A DNA stretch of 60,918 nt from positions 1 to 60,918 of the forward strand of contig JAKSOU010000005.1 in assembly GCA_024405435.1 (NCBI GenBank). The letters are read 5' to 3'. Numbering within the stretch: position 1 is the first letter of the stretch; each line of letters starts with the position of its first letter. A program made the position numbers and the translations under genes. Shown here in pieces: positions 11,787 to 20,497 of the stretch. The notes beneath the pieces were generated by a model. That model saw only the letters and a program-made list of their open reading frames with translations, was not told the origin of the DNA and ran no database searches. The stretch is from Akkermansia sp. GTDB taxonomy: Bacteria > Verrucomicrobiota > Verrucomicrobiia > Verrucomicrobiales > Akkermansiaceae.

Positions 11787-13382
11787 TCACTTTTTGGCGG
11801 GGGCGGCGTTTTTCTTGGCCTCTGCTGCGGCCTTCTTTGCCTTGGCGGCCTCTGCGGCGGCCTTGGCCCTGGCTGCGGCCTCTGCGGCGCGCGCCTTGCG
11901 GCGCTCCTCCACCACGGTGTCGGCGGAGAGCTCAATGGCCTTGCGGTAGGGGGAGCCCATGGTCTGCTCCAGCATGCGCTTCATGAGGGACTCCGCCACG
12001 GCCTTCTCCCCGCGGTTGTATTCCGCGGTGATTTGCATGAGAAGGTTGCGGGTCCAATCCACTTTGTCGGTGGCAAGCTCCGCGGCCATGCGGAAATACT
12101 CCACAGCCTTGTCCATGCGGTTGATTTCCGCGCAGTGCCAGGCGAAGGCCTCCGCCATGACCGGGCCGTCGGGCGTGCGCAGGCGGGAAACCACCTGGCC
12201 CTCCAGCGCGGCAAGGCTGGCGGAGGAATCGCGGCAGGCGCGGTACCAGCGCGCAAAGGCGGTGTCGGAGGATGACCCGGTGGCCTGACGGGCGGCAAAG
12301 GGGCGGTAGAGGGGGTCGCCGAGCACCACGCCCTGCCAGGAGGCGGTGGGCGAGGCCATGAGCGCGGCCTCCGCCAGGGTGTACCCGCGCAGCAGGCGGG
12401 CGAAGAAGATTTCCGGGTCCAGGCAGCCGCCGAGGTACGGCTCCGCCACGTTTCCGGCGGTCACGGCAGCCCCGCGCTGCAGCAGGGCGCACACCCACTG
12501 CTTGGGGTCCTTCACGGAGAGGGCGCTGAAGGAGTGCAGGTGGTAGGCCACGGCGCCCTTCTCAAAGCGGAATTGCGGCGCGCTGGCGGCGAAGGGTCCG
12601 TTGGGCCACTGGTTGTACCAGCCCAGGTAAACGGCCACATGCGGCATGAGCGGGAAATCCGGGCCGATGCACTGCTTGGAGGTCTCGTGGAAGAGCGGGA
12701 AGCCCTGCACCTTGGCGTAGGAGGCGGCGGTGTGGAACATGGCGTCGCCCTCCGGGTACGGGCCGCCCTCGTCCACCACGGCCCAGCCCCAGAGGCCGCG
12801 GCGCTCCACTTCCGCGGGCTCGGTGACCATGCGGCGGATGGTGGCCTCGTCAGGGGCGTCGATACGGCAGACGGAAAGGATGTGTGCGTTGTAGTCGCTG
12901 ATGTTGCCGTCCTTCTTGTAGGCGCGGTTGCCGAGGGGCCCGCCGAGCGGGTAGAGCGAGCCGAGCATCATGAGCTCGGAATCCAGGGAGGCGCCGTTGT
13001 TGCCGCTTCCGGCGAACTGCTTGGGCAGGTTGGCGGCGGCCTGGATGCGCAGCGGCATATCCGGCATGAGCACGATGGCGGCCTTGCGCTTGCCGAGCAT
13101 CTTGTCGTTGGCGGGCCACTGCCAGCCGCGCACGCGCGCCTCCTCCATGAGCGGCTCCATGATGAAGCGGTTGTAGTCGGCGCGGGAGATGTCCGCGGCC
13201 TTGATGCCGTGCAGGCCCACCGCGTTCTCCTTCGGGATGGAGCGTGTGGTGCAGTATGCCTCCGCGGTGCGGACGCTCAGCGGGGAATCCGCGTTGAATA
13301 CCACCACCACGTCCCGCGGCACCAGCGCATGCGCCAGGCCGCATAAGAGGACCGCCGACACCAGGGAAAGGATTGTCTTCAT
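11787..13382 (-). CDS. Secreted TIGR03790-like protein
   Basis: This 531-residue protein has a signal peptide ending near GLAHA. The N-terminal part (RDVVVVFNADSPLSVRTAEAYCTTRSIPKENAVGL) fits the family annotated as TIGR03790, found in Verrucomicrobiota and related bacteria and without known function. The family pattern is a P-x-x-V-x-V-x-x-N start, a return-to-RxIP motif, then AIVLMPDMPLRI and late GDPLYRPF. The C-terminal 130 residues are helical and end in an Ala/Lys repeat tail (AAEAAKAKKAAAEAKK), which looks like a coiled or disordered linker. Its ATG overlaps the ffh stop by four bases, so it is the second gene of the ffh transcript. A direct functional link with the signal recognition particle is not evident. 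Confidence 0.72.
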   Translation of the reverse strand: MKTILSLVSAVLLCGLAHALVPRDVVVVFNADSPLSVRTAEAYCTTRSIPKENAVGLHGIKAADISRADYNRFIMEPLMEEARVRGWQWPANDKMLGKRKAAIVLMPDMPLRIQAAANLPKQFAGSGNNGASLDSELMMLGSLYPLGGPLGNRAYKKDGNISDYNAHILSVCRIDAPDEATIRRMVTEPAEVERRGLWGWAVVDEGGPYPEGDAMFHTAASYAKVQGFPLFHETSKQCIGPDFPLMPHVAVYLGWYNQWPNGPFAASAPQFRFEKGAVAYHLHSFSALSVKDPKQWVCALLQRGAAVTAGNVAEPYLGGCLDPEIFFARLLRGYTLAEAALMASPTASWQGVVLGDPLYRPFAARQATGSSSDTAFARWYRACRDSSASLAALEGQVVSRLRTPDGPVMAEAFAWHCAEINRMDKAVEYFRMAAELATDKVDWTRNLLMQITAEYNRGEKAVAESLMKRMLEQTMGSPYRKAIELSADTVVEERRKARAAEAAARAKAAAEAAKAKKAAAEAKKNAAPAKK

Positions 13383-14929
13383 CTGCGTTTGCGGAAAAGG
13401 CCGGAGAACGCGCCGAGCCCCTTGGGCTGCTGCATCTTCTTTCCACCGCCGCCCATGCCGACAAGCGAGGAGAGGTCCGGCATCTGTGACATATCGGGGA
13501 GCTGAGACATGTCGGGCATGCCGCCTTCCCCGCCCTGGGCGGCGTTCATGAGGGAATCCATATCCGGCATGCCGGCGGGCATACCCTTGGGCGCGCCCTT
13601 TCCTGCGCCCTTCATCATCTGCTTCATCAAGCCGCCCATCTTGCCCTTGCCGCCCATCATCTCCTTCATGTCCTTGAAGTTCTTGATGAAGCGGTTCACC
13701 TCAATCTCGGTGCAGCCGGAGCCCTTGGCGATACGGCGGCGGCGGGAGGGGATGAGCAGCTTGTAGTTGGCGCGCTCCGCCTTGGTCATGGAGAGCACGA
13801 TGGCCTCCATGCGCTTCATGCGCTTGGGGTCCAGCGCGCCCTCCGGCAGGTTCTTCGTGATCTTGGAGAAGCCCGGCAGCATGCCCAGCAGGCCCTCCAG
13901 CGGGCCCAGGCTCTGCATCATGCGCATCTGGTTGAGGAAATCGTTGAAGTTGAACTCGCCGCTCATCATGCGGCTCATGGAGTTCATGGCGGATTGCTGG
14001 TCTATCTTCTCCGCCGCCTTCTCCACCAGGCCCACGATATCGCCCATGCCCAGGATACGGTCCGCCATGCGCTGCGGCACGAACGGCCCGAACATGTCCA
14101 GCTTCTCGCCCTCGCCCATGTACTTGATGGGCTTGCCCGTGACCGCGCGCATGGAGAGCGCGGCACCGCCTCGGGCATCGCCGTCCAGCTTGGTGAGAAT
14201 AATGCCGGTGAGGCCCACGGCGCGGTCGAAGGTCTGGGCCACGCGCACGGCCTGCTGGCCCGTGGCGGCATCCGCCACCAGCAGGGCCTCCTGCGGCTCC
14301 AGGTACTTGGCCAGGCGGCGCAGCTCGTCCACCAGGGCCTCATCCACCTCCTGGCGTCCGGCGGTATCGAAGATGATGCAGTCGTGCTCCTGCGCATCCG
14401 CCCAGCGCAGGGCGTCCTTGGCCACGCGGATGGTGTCCTTCTCCGCGGCATCGGGGGTGTAGACGGGCACCTCCACCTGTGCGGCGAGGGTGGCCAATTG
14501 GTCGATGGCGGCGGGGCGCACCAGGTCGCACGCCACCAGCAGGGGGTGGTGGCCCTCCATCTTGAGGCGGCGCGCCAGCTTGGCGCTGGTGGTGGTCTTG
14601 CCGGCGCCGTTGAGGCCCACCACCAGGATGCGCGCGGGCGGCGTCAGGTTCAGGCCGGCGGCATCCCCGCCCAGCAGGTCCGCCAGCTCGTCGCGGAAGA
14701 TTTTGACAATCTGCTCACCCGGCTTCACGGATTTGAGCACCTTCTCCCCCATGGCCTGCTCTTTCACGTGGGCGATGAACTCGCGCGCCACGGTGTACTC
14801 CACGTCCGCATCCAGCAGGGCCATGCGGATATCGCGCATGGCGTCCTTGATGTTGGACTCCGTGATGTTGCTCACGCCACGCAGCTTGCGGAAGGCGTCG
14901 TCGAGCTTGTCGGACAGCAGGGAAAACAT
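13379..14929 (-). CDS. ffh: Signal recognition particle protein Ffh
   Basis: The 516-residue GTPase binds signal sequences and 4.5S RNA and targets nascent proteins to the membrane. The N domain starts MFSLLSDKLDDAFRKLRGVS. The G domain shows GLNGAGKTTTSAKLA, DTAGRQEVDEAL and TKLDGDARGGAALS, and the Met-rich M domain carries SRRRRIAKGSG, which binds SRP RNA. The C-tail is long and rich in Met, Gly, Lys and Pro (MMGGKGKMGG, GMPAGMPDM), longer than in E. coli (453 aa). The open frame extends upstream, but the ATG at 14929 follows a good promoter and gives the family start. It shares a 108-base divergent region with the UDP-glucuronate decarboxylase gene. Confidence 0.97.
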   Translation of the reverse strand: MFSLLSDKLDDAFRKLRGVSNITESNIKDAMRDIRMALLDADVEYTVAREFIAHVKEQAMGEKVLKSVKPGEQIVKIFRDELADLLGGDAAGLNLTPPARILVVGLNGAGKTTTSAKLARRLKMEGHHPLLVACDLVRPAAIDQLATLAAQVEVPVYTPDAAEKDTIRVAKDALRWADAQEHDCIIFDTAGRQEVDEALVDELRRLAKYLEPQEALLVADAATGQQAVRVAQTFDRAVGLTGIILTKLDGDARGGAALSMRAVTGKPIKYMGEGEKLDMFGPFVPQRMADRILGMGDIVGLVEKAAEKIDQQSAMNSMSRMMSGEFNFNDFLNQMRMMQSLGPLEGLLGMLPGFSKITKNLPEGALDPKRMKRMEAIVLSMTKAERANYKLLIPSRRRRIAKGSGCTEIEVNRFIKNFKDMKEMMGGKGKMGGLMKQMMKGAGKGAPKGMPAGMPDMDSLMNAAQGGEGGMPDMSQLPDMSQMPDLSSLVGMGGGGKKMQQPKGLGAFSGLFRKRR

Positions 14930-14935
14930 GCCCAA

Positions 14936-14964
14936 AGGGTACAAAATGCCCTGGAACGTGTCAA
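14936..14964 (-). promoter_or_regulatory. Leaderless-type promoter of ffh
   Basis: On the minus strand there is TTGACA (14959-14964), a 17-base spacer and TACCCT (14936-14941). Six bases precede the ATG at 14929. The -35 is consensus and the -10 weak. Confidence 0.55.
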
Positions 14965-15003
14965 GCGCGCAGCCTGCCAGCATGCGGCCCTTGCGGATTA
15001 TGC

Positions 15004-15031
15004 TTGAACGGCGGGGAAAAGCGGGTAGAAT
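15004..15031 (+). promoter_or_regulatory. Leaderless-type promoter of UDP-glucuronate decarboxylase gene
   Basis: TTGAAC (15004-15009), a 16-base spacer and TAGAAT (15026-15031) lie 6 bases before the ATG at 15038. It diverges from the ffh promoter. Confidence 0.7.
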
Positions 15032-15037
15032 AGGGCC

Positions 15038-15985
15038 ATGAAGACAATCTTGGTAACGGGCGGCAGCGGCTTTGTGGGCTCCAACCTCTGCCACCGCCTG
15101 ATAGCGGACGGCGAGCGCGTGATTTGCCTGGACAACAACTACACGGGCTCCCTGGAGAACGTGCGGGACCTGATGGACAACCCGCGCTTCACCTTTGTGG
15201 AGCACGACGTGATAGAGCCGTACGACTGCCCGGAGAAGCTGGACCGCATCTACAACCTGGCGTGTCCGGCCTCCCCGCCCTTCTACCAGGGCAACCGCTC
15301 CATCTTCACCACCAAGACCTGCGTGCTGGGCATCCTGAACATGCTGGAGCTGGCCAAGAAGCACGGCGCGCGCATCCTGCAGAGCTCCACTTCCGAGGTG
15401 TACGGCGAGCCGCAGGTGCACCCGCAGGTGGAGGGCTACCGCGGCAACGTGAACCCCATCGGCATCCGCGCATGCTACGATGAGGGCAAGCGCTGCGCGG
15501 AAAGCCTCATGTTCGACTACCACCGCCACGAGGGCGTGGACATCCGCGTCATCCGCATCTTCAACACCTACGGCCCCATGATGAACCCGGAGGACGGCCG
15601 CGTGGTCTCCAACTTCATCTGCCAGGCCCTCCGCGGCGAGGATATCACCATCTACGGCGAGGGTCAGCAGACACGCTCCTTCCAGTACGTGGACGACCTC
15701 ATCGAGGGCATGGTGCGCATGATGGAGAACGAGATAGGCTTCACCGGCCCGGTGAACCTGGGCAACCCCGGCGAATTCACCATCCGCCAGCTCGCGGAGA
15801 TTGTGCTGGAGAAAATCCCCACCCAAAGCAAGCTGGTGACCCGTCCCCTGCCCTCCGACGACCCGACGCAACGCCGCCCGGACATCACGCTGGCGGGTGA
15901 AAAGCTGGGCTGGGCCCCCACCATCCCCCTGCGCGAGGGCTTGGATCGCACCATCGCGTACTTCCGGGAGAAAATCGGAAAGTAG
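15038..15985 (+). CDS. UDP-glucuronate decarboxylase (UDP-xylose synthase)
   Basis: This 315-residue enzyme belongs to the extended short-chain dehydrogenase family. It shows the NAD-binding [10 protein letters not shown] (from residue 8), [24 protein letters not shown], the active site SSTSEVYG, and RACYDEGKR with the YxxxK pair at Tyr147/Lys151. The combination PASPPFYQ plus RACYDEGKR is characteristic of UXS enzymes, which turn UDP-glucuronate into UDP-xylose for glycan synthesis. The length is normal for the soluble bacterial form. It is a single-gene unit with its own promoter; its 3' end meets the esterase gene head-on with only 6 bases between. No other nucleotide-sugar genes are in view. 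Confidence 0.93.
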   Translation: MKTILVTGGSGFVGSNLCHRLIADGERVICLDNNYTGSLENVRDLMDNPRFTFVEHDVIEPYDCPEKLDRIYNLACPASPPFYQGNRSIFTTKTCVLGILNMLELAKKHGARILQSSTSEVYGEPQVHPQVEGYRGNVNPIGIRACYDEGKRCAESLMFDYHRHEGVDIRVIRIFNTYGPMMNPEDGRVVSNFICQALRGEDITIYGEGQQTRSFQYVDDLIEGMVRMMENEIGFTGPVNLGNPGEFTIRQLAEIVLEKIPTQSKLVTRPLPSDDPTQRRPDITLAGEKLGWAPTIPLREGLDRTIAYFREKIGK

Positions 15986-15991
15986 GGCGCG

Positions 15992-17500
15992 CTAGGGCTT
16001 GAGCTTGGCGCGGAAAGGTTCCGCGGGCAGGTTGTCGCGGTTCACCAGGTTGGGGTCCGCGAAAACGGCCCAGTTGTAGCGCACCTCCACCGGCTCGTCC
16101 ACAAAATCCGCGGTGAGCTTCACGGTCTTTCCCTTCACCACGGCGGTTGCGGGGGAAAACTGGCCGTCGCTGCCCGCCAGCTCGAACCCGCGCACGGGTT
16201 TGCCGTCCGCCGCGTGCAGGCCCTCGGCATGGGAGAAGGTGACGTAGACGTCCTCCTCGTCCACGCGTGCCTTGAGGAATTGCGGGCCGTGCGAGGGCAC
16301 GGGCTTGCGGTAGACGGTAGCGAGTGCGCGTGCGGCGAGGCGTTCCGCCACCTTGTCCTTGTTGGGCGGGTGGACGTTGGCATTGGCGGTGCCGAGGTCG
16401 ATGGTGCAGACGCACTCCACATTGGGCAAGGCGCGCGCCACCTTGGCCTGAAGCTCGCGGAACTCCGGCCAGAAGGCGCGGAGCTTGGATGAATCCTTGA
16501 TGCGCGGGAGCTGCACCATGATGAACGGCAGGTCCTCGCGCGGCGCGGCGGAGGCATCCCGCCAGCCCTGGATCAAATCGGTGAGCAGCTTCTCCGACTG
16601 CGCGGCGTCGGGGATTTCGGCGTCCGCCTCACCCTGGTACCATATCACGCCGGCGATGTTCATCTTAAGCCAAGGGGCCACGCCGGTGCGGAAGAGGTAT
16701 CCGGGCTGGAAGGGATGGGCGTTGGAGAGGTGGTTCTCCCCCAGGTTGCCCACCACGCACTCCTGGTGCCACGGGGTGATGAACGGGCTCTCCCGCCAGG
16801 TGGCGTCCAGCACCTGGGCGTATTCCTGGCGCAGCTTGCGCTCCGGCACCCAGCAAATCATCTCGGAGCCGCCCAGCGCGGCATCGATGATGCCCACGGG
16901 CACGCCGAGCGCCTTCTGCAGGCGGCTGGCGAAAAGGTATCCCACGGCGGAGGCGCGCTTGATGGTCCCGGGGCTGCTCACCGCCCACTGCCCCTCGAAC
17001 ATGCGGCCCTCCTCCAGCAGCTTCAGCTCGCTTTCCGGGAAGGGCTTCTTGCCCAGGTAGGGGCGCGGCTCGCTGTGGCGCACGCGCAGCAGCGGGTTGC
17101 CCGCCGCGGTCAGGATGTCCTTGGCGTTGTCGGCCTCGTCCACGCGGAAAAGCATATTGGACTGGCCGGAAGCCAGCCAGACCTCACCCACCAGCACATC
17201 CGTGATTTTCACGCGGTCGGCCCCCTGCTCCACCGTGAGGTCGCGCGGGCGGGAGGAGGCCTGCATGGGCGGGAGCTCTGCGAGCCAGCGGTCCTTGTGG
17301 ATGATGGCCTTGGCGCGCTTGCCGTTGAAGATGACGGTGATGTCGCGGTCCACGCGGGTGGTGGTGCCGGCGATGAGCACGGGCTTGCCCTGCTGCAACA
17401 CCATGTGGTCCGCGTAGATGGGGTCCAGCGCCACCTCCGCGTGCAGCGCCGCGCACGCGCACATGAGCAGCGGGATCAGGGTTTGTGCCGCGCGCGTCAC
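15992..17500 (-). CDS. Sialate O-acetylesterase (SGNH-type, secreted)
   Basis: This 502-residue protein with a signal peptide (MTRAAQTLIPLLMCACAALHA) removes O-acetyl groups, most likely from sialic acids on mucin-type glycans. It carries the family hallmarks: DHMVLQQGKPVLIAG near the start, VGEVWLASGQSNM with the nucleophile Ser in GQSNM, IIDAALGGSEMICWVP, GVIWYQGEAD, and a late VHPPNKDKVAERLA that supplies the His. The length fits SIAE-like bacterial enzymes. The start overlaps the upstream lipoprotein gene by ATGA, so the two are translated together. Mucin degradation as the ecological role is inference. Confidence 0.9.
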   Translation of the reverse strand: MTRAAQTLIPLLMCACAALHAEVALDPIYADHMVLQQGKPVLIAGTTTRVDRDITVIFNGKRAKAIIHKDRWLAELPPMQASSRPRDLTVEQGADRVKITDVLVGEVWLASGQSNMLFRVDEADNAKDILTAAGNPLLRVRHSEPRPYLGKKPFPESELKLLEEGRMFEGQWAVSSPGTIKRASAVGYLFASRLQKALGVPVGIIDAALGGSEMICWVPERKLRQEYAQVLDATWRESPFITPWHQECVVGNLGENHLSNAHPFQPGYLFRTGVAPWLKMNIAGVIWYQGEADAEIPDAAQSEKLLTDLIQGWRDASAAPREDLPFIMVQLPRIKDSSKLRAFWPEFRELQAKVARALPNVECVCTIDLGTANANVHPPNKDKVAERLAARALATVYRKPVPSHGPQFLKARVDEEDVYVTFSHAEGLHAADGKPVRGFELAGSDGQFSPATAVVKGKTVKLTADFVDEPVEVRYNWAVFADPNLVNRDNLPAEPFRAKLKP

Positions 17501-18309
17501 GATTCCACGGGTGAGACGTAGAAGAGCTGGTTGTCCAGCCGCACCTCATACTTGCCGCCGGGCACAATGGAGATGTTGAGCGTGCGGTTGGTGTAGTCCA
17601 CGGGTGTGTTTACGCGGTAGCGGCGGATTTCCGGCGCGCCGGGCTGGTCGGGGTCGCGCACCACCACCACGATGGGCCACTTGATGGGGTCCGCCTTGGT
17701 GAACGGCGTGTTCCAGGTCTTGTTGGGCGTCATGGGTCCGCAGGGGTAGATGGTGCCGGCGGAGTCCTGGGCCTCGATGAAGAGCTGGCCCGCGGTCTTG
17801 TTGGTGATGGAGACGGTGTAGTCGATCTGCCCGGTGGGGTTGGCGGGCGGCAGGCTCACGGTGGGCTGCGAGGGAGCGGGCGGGGGAAGCTGCGCGGGCT
17901 GTGCGGGGGCGGGCTGCGGCGGGGTCACGTAGGCGGGCTCCGGGGCCTTGGGTTCCGGGGCGGGCGGCTGCGCGGCGGGTTCCGGTATGTTCACCAGGGC
18001 GCGCTGCTCCCGGGTGTTGGCGCCGGGGGTGGGATCGATGCTCGGCGGCTGGAACCCGGCATCCCCTCCGGGCGCGGGGGCCTGGCGGTTGCGCGCGTAC
18101 TCCGCGGCCTGGCGCTCGAAGGCGGCGTCGGGATCCGTCTCTGAGGCGGCCACGGCGGCCTGCCCAGGCAGGGCCAGGTAGCGGCCGTACTTGTGCGTCT
18201 CCTTCAGGCGCGCGCGGGCTTCCGCCTGCGGGTCGAAGGGGGCCACGGTCTGCTGGCAGGCGGTGAGTGCCGCCAGGGCCAGGATGCCAAGGAGCGGTGC
18301 TTTCGTCAT
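17497..18309 (-). CDS. Proline-rich lipoprotein of unknown function
   Basis: This 270-residue product has a lipoprotein signal (MTKAPLLGILALAALTAC, Cys at 18). After a charged stretch comes a Pro/Ala-rich linker of about 80 residues with many PAPA and PPP runs, then a compact beta-rich C-terminal domain with YTVSITNKTAGQLFIEAQDS and GGKYEVRLDNQLFYVSP. The linker looks suited to spanning the cell wall or periplasm and presenting the C-terminal domain. I do not recognise the domain. The start at 18309 is preferred over an ATG at 18321 because the latter overlaps the -10 box. It is the first gene of a pair with sialate O-acetylesterase (4-base overlap). Confidence 0.8.
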   Translation of the reverse strand: MTKAPLLGILALAALTACQQTVAPFDPQAEARARLKETHKYGRYLALPGQAAVAASETDPDAAFERQAAEYARNRQAPAPGGDAGFQPPSIDPTPGANTREQRALVNIPEPAAQPPAPEPKAPEPAYVTPPQPAPAQPAQLPPPAPSQPTVSLPPANPTGQIDYTVSITNKTAGQLFIEAQDSAGTIYPCGPMTPNKTWNTPFTKADPIKWPIVVVVRDPDQPGAPEIRRYRVNTPVDYTNRTLNISIVPGGKYEVRLDNQLFYVSPVES

Positions 18310-18319
18310 AACGCTGTCC

Positions 18320-18348
18320 ATTTTATGATAAAGCGCGCGTGAAGGCAA
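18320..18348 (-). promoter_or_regulatory. Promoter of lipoprotein-esterase operon
   Basis: On the minus strand there is TTGCCT (18343-18348), a 17-base spacer and TAAAAT (18320-18325), with 10 bases to the ATG at 18309. The -10 covers the competing upstream ATG, which decides the start. Confidence 0.65.
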
Positions 18349-18378
18349 GTTTTTGCTGCAAGATGCGGCGCGGGGTGG

Positions 18379-18384
18379 TAGAAT
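18379..18384 (+). promoter_or_regulatory. -10 box upstream of OppF-type ATPase gene
   Basis: TAGAAT lies 12 bases before the ATG at 18397. No good -35 is seen at 16-18 bases; TTGCTG at 18353 gives a 20-base spacer. Confidence 0.4.
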
Positions 18385-18396
18385 GGGCGGCGGACC

Positions 18397-19428
18397 ATGC
18401 CGGCGGAGACACAGAGCAACATCCTGGAGGTGCAGGACCTCTGCATGCACTTTCCCGTGCGGGGGAGCGGCATCCTCTCCCGCGCACGCGGCGTGCTGAA
18501 GGCCGTGGACGGCGTGTCGCTCACCATTGCGCCCGGGGAGACGCTGGGGCTGGTGGGCGAGAGCGGCTGCGGCAAGAGCACGCTGGGCCGCTGCATCGTG
18601 CGCCTGCACGAGCCTACCGCCGGAAGCATCCGCCTGCTGGGGATGGATATCACGCACCGCTCCGCGTGGAGCCTGCGCAAGCTGCGCCGCCAGGTGCAGA
18701 TGGTGTTCCAGGACCCCGCGGACTCCCTGAACCCGCGCATGGACGTGCGGCGGCTGGTGGAGGAACCGCTGGTGGTGGCGGGCGTGCGCTCCCGGCAGGA
18801 GCGTGAGGCCCGCGTGATGCAGCTGCTGGACCTGGTGGGGCTGCCGGCCGCGGCGGCGGACAAGTACCCGCACGAGTTCTCCGGCGGGCAGCGGCAGCGC
18901 ATCGGCATTGCGCGCGCGCTGGTGCTGGACCCGCGTCTGCTGGTGCTGGACGAGCCGGTGAGCGCGCTGGACGTCTCCGTGCAGTCGCAGGTGCTCAACC
19001 TGCTGCTGGACGTGCAGCGGGAGCTGAAGCTCTCCTACCTTTTCATCTCGCACGACCTCTCGGTGGTACGGCACGTGTCCGACCGCGTGGCGGTGATGTA
19101 CCTGGGCAAGATAGTGGAAAGCGCGGATGCGGACGAGCTGTACCGCGAGCCGCGGCACGCCTACACGCGCGCGCTGGTCTCCGCCATACCGTCCACGGAC
19201 CCCGCGCGGCGCGGCCAACACGCCGCGCCCCTGCCGGGAGAGGTGCCCTCCCCCATCGACCCGCCGCCCGGCAGCGCCTTCGGCCGCCGCGTGAACCACC
19301 CGCGGTACGCGGAAACCATCGGCATGGACCTCTCGCCGCGCGAAATCGCCCCCGGCCACCTGGTGGCGCCGGATCCCTGCGCGCTGGAGCCCGCTGACCT
19401 CGCCAAACTCGGCATACCCCTCGCCTGA
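18397..19428 (+). CDS. Oligopeptide/dipeptide ABC transporter ATPase (OppF/DppF type)
   Basis: This 343-residue cytosolic ATPase energises a peptide or nickel-type importer. It shows Walker A GESGCGKST (54-62), Q-loop VFQDPADSLNPRM, signature FSGGQRQR (161-168), Walker B LLVLDEP with D185/E186, and the H-loop ISHDLSVV. After the ABC core it has the C-terminal oligopeptide transporter segment typical of OppD/OppF (LYREPRHAYTRALVSAIPSTDP). Seen alone it is the F-type partner. No binding protein, permease or D-type ATPase is nearby, so its partners must be elsewhere. tatC follows after 2 bases, so the two are probably co-transcribed without an obvious common job. Confidence 0.93.
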   Translation: MPAETQSNILEVQDLCMHFPVRGSGILSRARGVLKAVDGVSLTIAPGETLGLVGESGCGKSTLGRCIVRLHEPTAGSIRLLGMDITHRSAWSLRKLRRQVQMVFQDPADSLNPRMDVRRLVEEPLVVAGVRSRQEREARVMQLLDLVGLPAAAADKYPHEFSGGQRQRIGIARALVLDPRLLVLDEPVSALDVSVQSQVLNLLLDVQRELKLSYLFISHDLSVVRHVSDRVAVMYLGKIVESADADELYREPRHAYTRALVSAIPSTDPARRGQHAAPLPGEVPSPIDPPPGSAFGRRVNHPRYAETIGMDLSPREIAPGHLVAPDPCALEPADLAKLGIPLA

Positions 19429-19430
19429 CC

Positions 19431-20471
19431 ATGTTCTTTCTGCGCCAGCTCATGAAACTGCGCCCCACCCCGCCCGCCGGGGCGGAAATGAGCCTGCTGG
19501 ACCACCTGGAGGAGTTCCGGCGCACGCTGATAGCCATGCTGCTGGCGCTGCTGGCGGGCATGGCGCTGTGCTTCTGCTTCACGGACGAGGTGATGGCGGT
19601 GCTCACGCGCCCCGTGACGCAGCTCACCGAACGGTACGAGGCCACCACCCTGCCCGATGGCGTGGACGCGGCGGACTGGCGCACCGCGCGCCGCGCCGCG
19701 GCGGTGATGCCCATGCTGGCGGAGCCGGAGCGCGCCGCCTTTGCCGCGCGGCTCACCCCGCGCCAGCGGGAGCTTGCCGAGGCCGTGCCCGCGCTCATGG
19801 CCGCGCGCGCCCTACCGCCGCAGGAGGCGCAATCCATGCTCTCCACCCCGCTGCAGCGCAGCCTGCACGCCTGCGGCGCGGAACTGCGCCCGGTGGAGGA
19901 GGCGCACCGCGACAGCCGCCTGATGGGCGCCTTCCAGCCGGGGGAGGCGTTCATGCTCTCGCTGAGCCTGGCGTTCTTCTGCGGGCTGATCGTGTCGTTC
20001 CCGGTGATGATGTACTTCCTGCTGCGGTTCGTGGTGCCGGGGCTGCTGGAGCATGAGAGGCGGCTGGTGTACAAGTGCCTGTTCTGGGGGTTCCTGCTCT
20101 TCCTGGGGGGCTGCGCGTTCTCGTACTTCCTGGTGCTGCCGCGCGTGCTCTCGTTCTTCTTCAACTACTCGCAGGATATGGGCATCGCCAACGATTGGCG
20201 CATCGGCTACTACCTGACCTTCGCCGCCAAGCTCATCCTGGTGTTCGGGGTGGTCTTCGAGCTGCCGGTCATCGTGGTGCCGCTCATCAGGCTGGGCGTG
20301 CTGCGGTACGAGACGATGAAGCGCACGCGGGCCTACGCGCTGGTGGCCTGCCTCTCACTCGCGCTCATCCTCGCCCCCGCGCCGGATCCCGGCACCATGC
20401 TCATCATGGCACTCCCCATGTACCTGCTCTACGAGCTCTGCATCCTCTTCGCACGCCGCCAGGGCGCATGA
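19431..20471 (+). CDS. tatC: Twin-arginine translocase subunit TatC with a large periplasmic insertion
   Basis: This 346-residue inner-membrane protein is the receptor of the Tat pathway for folded proteins. Conserved pieces are SLLDHLEEFRRTL before the first membrane segment, the FQPGEAFMLSLSLAFFCG loop and second/third segments, FLGGCAFSYFLVLPRVLSFF, and the end segment APDPGTMLIMALPMYLLYELCI. The usual length is 240-260. The extra ~100 residues lie between membrane segment 1 and the FQPGEAF motif (about residues 60-165) and are rich in Ala, Arg and Glu with an ERAAFAARLTPRQRELAEA helix. No tatA/tatB gene is adjacent. It overlaps no neighbour and has no promoter of its own. Confidence 0.93.
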   Translation: MFFLRQLMKLRPTPPAGAEMSLLDHLEEFRRTLIAMLLALLAGMALCFCFTDEVMAVLTRPVTQLTERYEATTLPDGVDAADWRTARRAAAVMPMLAEPERAAFAARLTPRQRELAEAVPALMAARALPPQEAQSMLSTPLQRSLHACGAELRPVEEAHRDSRLMGAFQPGEAFMLSLSLAFFCGLIVSFPVMMYFLLRFVVPGLLEHERRLVYKCLFWGFLLFLGGCAFSYFLVLPRVLSFFFNYSQDMGIANDWRIGYYLTFAAKLILVFGVVFELPVIVVPLIRLGVLRYETMKRTRAYALVACLSLALILAPAPDPGTMLIMALPMYLLYELCILFARRQGA

Positions 20472-20485
20472 CTTGACACTTTTTG

Positions 20486-20491
20486 TACAAT
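20486..20491 (+). promoter_or_regulatory. -10 box of metal-transport operon
   Basis: TACAAT lies 6 bases before the ATG at 20498, as at the leaderless promoters. A perfect TTGACA at 20473-20478 is only 7 bases upstream, too close to act as the -35 of this box. Confidence 0.45.
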
Positions 20492-20497
20492 AGGGAC

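Noticed and set aside
14930..15871. A 314-residue N-terminal extension of Ffh
   Set aside because: The extension overlaps the UDP-glucuronate decarboxylase gene in antisense, and the promoter lies just before the ATG at 14929.
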